Assembly (NCBI GenBank): GCA_035628505.1
Contig: DASPJR010000171.1
Coordinates: forward strand, 1 to 9,068
DNA length: 9,068 bases
DNA from: DASPJR01 sp035628505
GTDB taxonomy: Bacteria; Planctomycetota; SZUA-567; H5-PLA8
Direction: 5' to 3'
Part shown: positions 4,754 to 9,068 of the stretch, one piece after another
Position numbering within the stretch: position 1 is the first letter of the stretch
Layout: each line of letters begins with the position of its first letter
The notes under the pieces: generated by a model
The model's input: the letters and a program-made list of their open reading frames with translations, nothing else
Told to the model about the DNA's origin: nothing
Database searches by the model: none
Translations under genes and position numbers: made by a program

Positions 4754-5665
4754 ATGTCGGATCTTTCAGTCACGCTCGGCCCTCTGACGCTCAAATCTCC
4801 CGTGCTCGGCGCGTCCGGCACGTTCGGCTACGGCAGCGAGTACAGCCCGATCGTCGATCTCTCGCGCATAGGCGGCGTCATCACCAAGAGCCTGAGTGTT
4901 AAGCCGCGTGAAGGCAATCCTTCCCCGCGCATCTGGGAAACGCCTTCAGGGATGCTGAATGCCATCGGACTGGAGAACTGCGGACTGCAGTCGTTCATCG
5001 AGAACAGAATTCCCGAGCTCGATAAACTTCCGACGGCGGTGCTGGTGAACGTGGTCGGCGACAGCGTCGATGACTACGCCACGATCTGCGCGGCGTTGGA
5101 CAAGCAGAACGCCATCGACGGTTTCGAAATCAACATCTCCTGTCCGAACGTGAAGCATGGGTGCAAGTTTTCAAGCGATCCGAGCGATTGCCTGCGGCTG
5201 ATCAAGGCGCTGCGCCCCACGACAAAAAAGCTGCTGATGGTCAAGCTCTCGCCCAACGTGACGGACATCGGAGAAATCGCGCGCGCAGCCGTTGAAGGCG
5301 GCGCCGACGCGCTGTCGCTGATCAACACGCTGGTGGGCATGGCAATCGATGTGCGCAGCCGCAGGCCCCGCATTGCCAACGTCACGGGCGGACTGTCGGG
5401 CCCGGCAGTGCGTCCCGTGGCGGTCCGCTGCGTTTATCAGGCGGCCAAGGCCTGCCCCGGTACTCCGATCGTCGGAATTGGCGGCATTCGCACGGTCGCC
5501 GATGCACTGGAATTTTTCATCGCGGGCGCGTGCGCTGTTCAAGTCGGCACGACCAACTACCTGGATCCAGATTTTCTGAACCGTTTTTCCGGCGAGCTCG
5601 ACAGCTGGCTGGAGCAGGAGAAGCTTTCGTCGATCCGCCAGCTGGTCGGCACGCTGAAAATCTAA
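4754..5665 (+). CDS. pyrD: Dihydroorotate dehydrogenase, class 1B catalytic subunit
   Basis: This FMN enzyme oxidises dihydroorotate to orotate in de novo pyrimidine synthesis and is cytosolic in class 1. The 303-residue length is typical of PyrDB. The TIM-barrel motifs are in order: NPVLGASGTFGYG-like start (15-27, here SPVLGASGTFGYG), TKSLS with Lys45, GMLNAIGLEN (66-75), NISCPNVKHG with catalytic base Cys130, VKLSPNVTDI (163-172), INTLVGMAID (190-199), and the FMN phosphate sites GIGGI (241-245) and VGTTN (264-268). A cysteine rather than serine base, the lack of an N-terminal membrane helix, and the VKLSPNVTDI block point to class 1B, which passes electrons through PyrK to NAD+. No pyrK is next to it in this window. 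GGAG at 4744-4747 is six bases before the ATG. It may share a transcript with lspA. Confidence 0.95.
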   Translation: MSDLSVTLGPLTLKSPVLGASGTFGYGSEYSPIVDLSRIGGVITKSLSVKPREGNPSPRIWETPSGMLNAIGLENCGLQSFIENRIPELDKLPTAVLVNVVGDSVDDYATICAALDKQNAIDGFEINISCPNVKHGCKFSSDPSDCLRLIKALRPTTKKLLMVKLSPNVTDIGEIARAAVEGGADALSLINTLVGMAIDVRSRRPRIANVTGGLSGPAVRPVAVRCVYQAAKACPGTPIVGIGGIRTVADALEFFIAGACAVQVGTTNYLDPDFLNRFSGELDSWLEQEKLSSIRQLVGTLKI

Positions 5666-5728
5666 CTTTGACGAAGCCCGCAAAGGCGCGCGGTAAATTT
5701 TTCGCACCGGTGTACTTATCTCTGAAAT

Positions 5729-5734
5729 GGAGGG
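5729..5734 (+). promoter_or_regulatory. Ribosome binding site of the secreted hydrolase
   Basis: GGAGGG lies seven bases before the ATG at 5742. It overlaps an earlier in-frame ATG at 5727, so that ATG is unlikely to be the start. The shorter product also begins directly with a proper signal peptide. Confidence 0.75.
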
Positions 5735-5741
5735 TTCGGGC

Positions 5742-7637
5742 ATGTTCCGATCAACACTGCTGGCCGCGGCGGTTCTAACCTGCACGCTGATTACCGCGGC
5801 TTATGGCGCAACGCCGCGCGATGTAAATACCTACCATCTCTTCACGCCGCCGCAGACCAAAGCGGCCTGGGAGACGCGCGCTGCGTTTTTGCGGCAACAG
5901 CTCCTTTTCGGCCTCGGCCTTTATCCGATGCCTGAAAAAACTCCGCTCAATCCGCGGATCACCGGGACGATCGAGGGGCCTGATTACTTCGTCGACAGCG
6001 TCGCCATCGAAACAGTTCCGAACTTTTTCCTGTGCGGGAATCTCTACCGGCCCAAGGGTAAGACCGGCCCGTTTCCTGGCATCGCCAACCCGCATGGGCA
6101 TTGGAAGAATGGCCGGCTCGAAGTGGAGGCCGATGTTCCGCCCGCAGCACCCGGAGACGCCAAGCCCGCGCCCGGCAAAGCCAATCTCGTTTCCATCGGT
6201 GTAAATCTCGCCCGCCAGGGCTTTGTCGTCTTTGCCTACGACATGGTCGGCTACAACGACACCAATCAGATCATCAATCATCGCAAGTTCGCCGATACGC
6301 AGCATTCCTGGAGCTGGAATATTTCCATCGCCGGACTGCAGCTCTGGAACAGCATCCGTGTCGTCGATTTCCTCGAGAGCCTGCCCGATGTCGACGGGAA
6401 GCGCATCGGCGTGACCGGCGCGTCAGGCGGCGGCACTCAGACCTTTCTGCTCTCCGCGGTTGATCCGCGCATCCAGGCGGCCGTGCCGGTGAACATGGTT
6501 TCGTCTTTCATGCAGGGCGGCTGCCTGTGTGAGAACGGCCCCCACATGCGCCTGGATACAGACAATGTCGAGATCACCTCACTAATGGCGCCAAAGCCCT
6601 TACTGCTGATTTCCTGCACGGGCGATTGGACAAAAAATGTCCCGAGTGTGGAATTTCCGGCCCTCAAGAAAATCTATGAGCTCTACGGCGCTGCCGACAA
6701 AGCCGCAGTAGCGCATTTCAACTACGGCCATAATTACAACATTGAAAGCCGTGAAGCGATGTATGCGTTTTTCGGCAAGTGGCTGCTGAAAGATACAAAC
6801 AAGGAACGCTTCAAAGAAAAGCCGTTCGAGCTCGACGTGAAAGCCATGCGCGTGTGGAACGAAAAGAATCCCCGCCCCACCGATGCGATCAGCGAAACGC
6901 AGCTCTTTGAAAACCTGGTGTCTTATTTTTCGCGGCAGCTCGAAAGCCTCTGGCCCAACGATGCCGCGGGCCTTGCCGATTTTCAGCAGAAGATGAGGCC
7001 GGCCCTGCAGCATGCGCTTGGAATTGTCTCCGATGATGCCGCCGCAGAGAACGTGCCGGCTGTGACGATCCGCTCCGAACACGCCGTGTTGATCTGCGGC
7101 GATTCAGCCGACGCGGTATCCGACGTCGCTTCAAAGCTGAAAGATTCGCACGTATACTCACTGGTGCTGCCGAATTTCAGCGATCTTCCGGAATCTGAAT
7201 TTGGAAAGTTCTATCCCACATACAACCGCACCAACACCGCCGCACGCGCGGGAAAAGTTGCCAATGCCATCCGGCACCTAAAGCGTATGGGATGTAAGAA
7301 GATCGATGTCGCGGGCCTCGGCACGGCTGGTCTTCCCACGCTGCTGGCTCGAGGCGTTGTCGCGTGTGAAGGCCGGACTCTTATCGACGTGAATGCGTTC
7401 GACAATGGCAACGAAAAATCCTTCGCCACGCAGCTCTATTCACCAGGCCTTCGGCGAGCAGGCGATCTGCGCACCGCCGTGCTGCTGATCGCGCCGCAGC
7501 CGCTCTATCTGCATAACGGCGGCAGCGCCTTCAAATTTGATGAAATCAAAAGCCTCGCCACGCGCGCCGGCGCGAGTCTGAAATGCGAGACAAAGGCGCT
7601 GAGCAATGGCGATATCGCCAAGTGGCTTAAAGACTGA
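5742..7637 (+). CDS. Secreted two-domain alpha/beta hydrolase, acetylxylan-esterase-like, with a degenerate second domain
   Basis: This 631-residue protein begins with a signal peptide: MFRS, a hydrophobic core to about 20, and likely cleavage near AYGA-TP. The first domain (about 45-350) is an alpha/beta hydrolase with nucleophile elbow GASGG and Ser228 (226-230), probable acid Asp295 in SCTGD, and probable base His330 in NYGHN. It resembles the acetyl-xylan esterase and dienelactone hydrolase-like proteins common in polysaccharide degraders, so ester cleavage on a glycan or similar substrate is likely; the substrate is unknown. The second domain (about 435-631) repeats the same fold pattern: KKIDVAGLGTAGLPTLLA aligns with KRIGVTGASGGGTQTFLL, but Gly527 replaces Ser and no Asp or His matches the rest of the triad. 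It follows pyrD by 76 bases and precedes a glycoside hydrolase by 29, suggesting a shared transcript with the latter. The fold is secure; the specificity is not. Confidence 0.85.
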   Translation: MFRSTLLAAAVLTCTLITAAYGATPRDVNTYHLFTPPQTKAAWETRAAFLRQQLLFGLGLYPMPEKTPLNPRITGTIEGPDYFVDSVAIETVPNFFLCGNLYRPKGKTGPFPGIANPHGHWKNGRLEVEADVPPAAPGDAKPAPGKANLVSIGVNLARQGFVVFAYDMVGYNDTNQIINHRKFADTQHSWSWNISIAGLQLWNSIRVVDFLESLPDVDGKRIGVTGASGGGTQTFLLSAVDPRIQAAVPVNMVSSFMQGGCLCENGPHMRLDTDNVEITSLMAPKPLLLISCTGDWTKNVPSVEFPALKKIYELYGAADKAAVAHFNYGHNYNIESREAMYAFFGKWLLKDTNKERFKEKPFELDVKAMRVWNEKNPRPTDAISETQLFENLVSYFSRQLESLWPNDAAGLADFQQKMRPALQHALGIVSDDAAAENVPAVTIRSEHAVLICGDSADAVSDVASKLKDSHVYSLVLPNFSDLPESEFGKFYPTYNRTNTAARAGKVANAIRHLKRMGCKKIDVAGLGTAGLPTLLARGVVACEGRTLIDVNAFDNGNEKSFATQLYSPGLRRAGDLRTAVLLIAPQPLYLHNGGSAFKFDEIKSLATRAGASLKCETKALSNGDIAKWLKD

Positions 7638-7653
7638 TGGCGCATGCAGCATC

Positions 7654-7659
7654 GGAGAG
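7654..7659 (+). promoter_or_regulatory. Ribosome binding site of the glycoside hydrolase gene
   Basis: GGAGAG lies seven bases before the ATG at 7667 in the 29-base gap after the hydrolase gene. It supports this start and independent initiation within a two-gene transcript. Confidence 0.7.
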
Positions 7660-7666
7660 TCCACCA

Positions 7667-9068
7667 ATGCCCCTTCTGTATTTCATGTTCGCCGTACTTC
7701 TTACGTGCCTCTCAACGGGCGCAGTGGGTGGCGAGAATGCTCCAAAGATGGAGGCCAGCGTTTCGAGTAGCGGAACGCTGGAACTGAAGAGCGGCGCAAA
7801 GAAACTCTGCGATCTTACCATCGGTCTGTTTGAGAAGGATTGGAAGCAGGGCCAGGCAACGGCCGCGGAAAAGGCTCCGGCCAGCGACAACCGGAAGTTC
7901 TCCATTTCCGCGCCCGGCGGCACGCGGGTGAACGGCGAAGTTGCGTTCAGCGAGGAGGGCGGCGCAGTCAAAGCCGCCTACAAGTTCACGCCGGTGGCAA
8001 TGGATAAGCTCAACGGCGTGCACGTCAGCGCCGAGTTTGCGATTCAGACACTCACGGGCGCGAAGTGGACTGCAGACGGCAAGTCCGCCTCTTTTCCTTC
8101 TGACTATAAAGACATGCATCTTTTCGCCGGCGAAATCAAATCGCTGAAAATCGATTTGGCCAACGCCGAGTCGCTTACATGGTCGTTCCCCGAGCCGGTT
8201 CATGTGCTGCTGCAGGACAACCGCCAGTGGGGCCCGTCAGTCTCCGTCCGCATGCATGTCAAAGGGCTGGCAAAGAACCAGACAAGTGCGCTGAACTTTA
8301 CGCTTGCGTCATCGAGCGGCATGAACCTTGTTATCGACAGGCCGGTCACGATCACCGCGGGCCCCGAATGGATTCCGCTTAACCTTGAACTGGATATCGA
8401 ACCGAACTCGGCGCTGGATTTCTCGTCTTTTGGTTTCCAGGACGCACCGGCCGGCAAGCACGGCCGCGTGATTGCGCGAAACGGCTTTTTTGCATTCGAG
8501 AAAAGCCCCGACATTCCCCGCCGCTTCTATGGCGTAAACTTCTGCTTCGGCGCGCATTATCTTTCGAAGGAGGAGGCCGATCGGATCGCGGACCGTTTGA
8601 TGCGCCTGGGATACAATGCCATACGCGTGCACCATCATGAATGGGAACTGGTCTCCAAGCAGAAAGATTCCACGACGCTAAATCCCGAAAAGCTGGACCA
8701 GCTGGATTATCTTCTCGCCGCGTGCGCCAAACGCGGCCTTTACATCACGACAGACCTGTTTGTTTCACGCCCCGTGCCGAACAAGGAAGTGGGCATCAAC
8801 GCACCGGGGAACGTCGAGATGGACACCTTCAAAATTCTCGTCCCCGTCGTTCCAAAGGCATGGGAGAACTGGAAGACGTTCAGCAAGAATCTGCTCGACC
8901 ATGTCAACCCGTACACCAAGCTGCGCTACGCTGACGATCCGGCGCTGGCGTGGCTCTCGATGGTGAACGAGGGCACGTTCGGCAATTTCGTGGACCGGAT
9001 GAAGAAAGTTCCCGAGTGGAATCAGGCCTGGAATGCCTGGCTGCTAAAGCGCTATGGCTCGAAAGAAA
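7667..9068 (+). CDS. Secreted glycoside hydrolase, clan GH-A (GH5-like), partial at the window end
   Basis: The frame is open for 467 codons to the edge. Residues 1-22 form a signal peptide (hydrophobic LYFMFAVLLTCL, probable cleavage near GAVGG). Residues about 28-280 are rich in short beta strands and likely form one or two beta-sandwich modules of unknown role. From RFYGVNFCFGAHY (286-298) a TIM-barrel starts, with helix EEADRIADRLMRLGYNAIRVHHHEWEL (split by the strand at about 317-321) and the second strand at GLYITTDLF (357-365). LAWLSMVNEGTFGN (428-441) matches the end of the fourth strand in clan GH-A, where Asn434-Glu435 would be the general acid/base. The nucleophile Glu, normally near the seventh strand, lies beyond the window. 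It may be a cellulase-, mannanase- or galactosidase-like enzyme; the substrate cannot be read from this part. Pairing with the upstream esterase suggests joint degradation of an acylated polysaccharide. Confidence 0.82.
   Translation, partial: MPLLYFMFAVLLTCLSTGAVGGENAPKMEASVSSSGTLELKSGAKKLCDLTIGLFEKDWKQGQATAAEKAPASDNRKFSISAPGGTRVNGEVAFSEEGGAVKAAYKFTPVAMDKLNGVHVSAEFAIQTLTGAKWTADGKSASFPSDYKDMHLFAGEIKSLKIDLANAESLTWSFPEPVHVLLQDNRQWGPSVSVRMHVKGLAKNQTSALNFTLASSSGMNLVIDRPVTITAGPEWIPLNLELDIEPNSALDFSSFGFQDAPAGKHGRVIARNGFFAFEKSPDIPRRFYGVNFCFGAHYLSKEEADRIADRLMRLGYNAIRVHHHEWELVSKQKDSTTLNPEKLDQLDYLLAACAKRGLYITTDLFVSRPVPNKEVGINAPGNVEMDTFKILVPVVPKAWENWKTFSKNLLDHVNPYTKLRYADDPALAWLSMVNEGTFGNFVDRMKKVPEWNQAWNAWLLKRYGSKE

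Noticed and set aside
5171..5785. A 204-codon open frame antisense to pyrD.
   Set aside because: It is a shadow of a well-conserved coding gene and shows no recognisable motif.
5742..5804. Lipoprotein signal (VLTC in the hydrolase, LLTC in the glycoside hydrolase), tempting with lspA nearby.
   Set aside because: Thr directly before Cys does not fit the lipobox, and both have ordinary signal peptidase I-like sites a few residues later.
1..9068. CRISPR arrays, tRNA or rRNA genes, transposons and phage genes.
   Set aside because: No regularly spaced repeats, cloverleaf-like sequence, transposase or integrase motifs were found on either strand.

Overview
The window is bacterial chromosomal DNA of roughly 60% G+C. 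It combines housekeeping genes with two exported enzymes that look like carbohydrate-active proteins. I see no tRNA, rRNA, CRISPR array, integrase or insertion sequence. The mix suggests a free-living Gram-negative heterotroph with a large catabolic genome, for example from the Planctomycetes-Verrucomicrobia-Lentisphaerae group or Acidobacteria. The evidence is a class 1B pyrD, a dksA-type regulator next to lspA, and large secreted hydrolases. No taxonomic marker is present, so this placement is a weak inference.

Layout. Positions 1-3059 (minus strand) hold a purine unit, guaB (IMP dehydrogenase) followed by guaA (GMP synthase). Together they convert IMP to XMP to GMP. guaA runs off the left edge and carries an in-frame amber codon at 930-932, where its family has a conserved glutamine. 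The frame is otherwise perfectly preserved on both sides. Positions 3060-3575 form a 516-base divergent intergenic region with a likely guaB promoter, a structured guaB leader, two other inverted repeats and one possible small ORF. From 3576 everything is on the plus strand: a TraR/DksA-type zinc-finger regulator closed by a strong terminator, then lspA (lipoprotein signal peptidase) with its own promoter so close to the ATG that the mRNA is probably leaderless, then pyrD (dihydroorotate dehydrogenase, class 1B). From 5742 to the right edge are two signal-peptide-bearing proteins 29 bases apart: a two-domain alpha/beta hydrolase and the N-terminal two thirds or so of a clan GH-A-like glycoside hydrolase.

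How they fit together. guaB, guaA and pyrD are nucleotide synthesis genes. The dksA-like gene is transcribed away from guaBA, which is notable because DksA/(p)ppGpp control connects growth rate with GTP synthesis. The secreted hydrolase pair probably works on an acylated polysaccharide or glycan outside the cytoplasm.

The points most worth checking are the amber codon inside guaA, the competing base-pairing segments in the guaB leader, the probably leaderless lspA transcript, and the internal duplication in the secreted hydrolase, whose second copy has lost the whole catalytic triad. I found no clear new multi-gene system.
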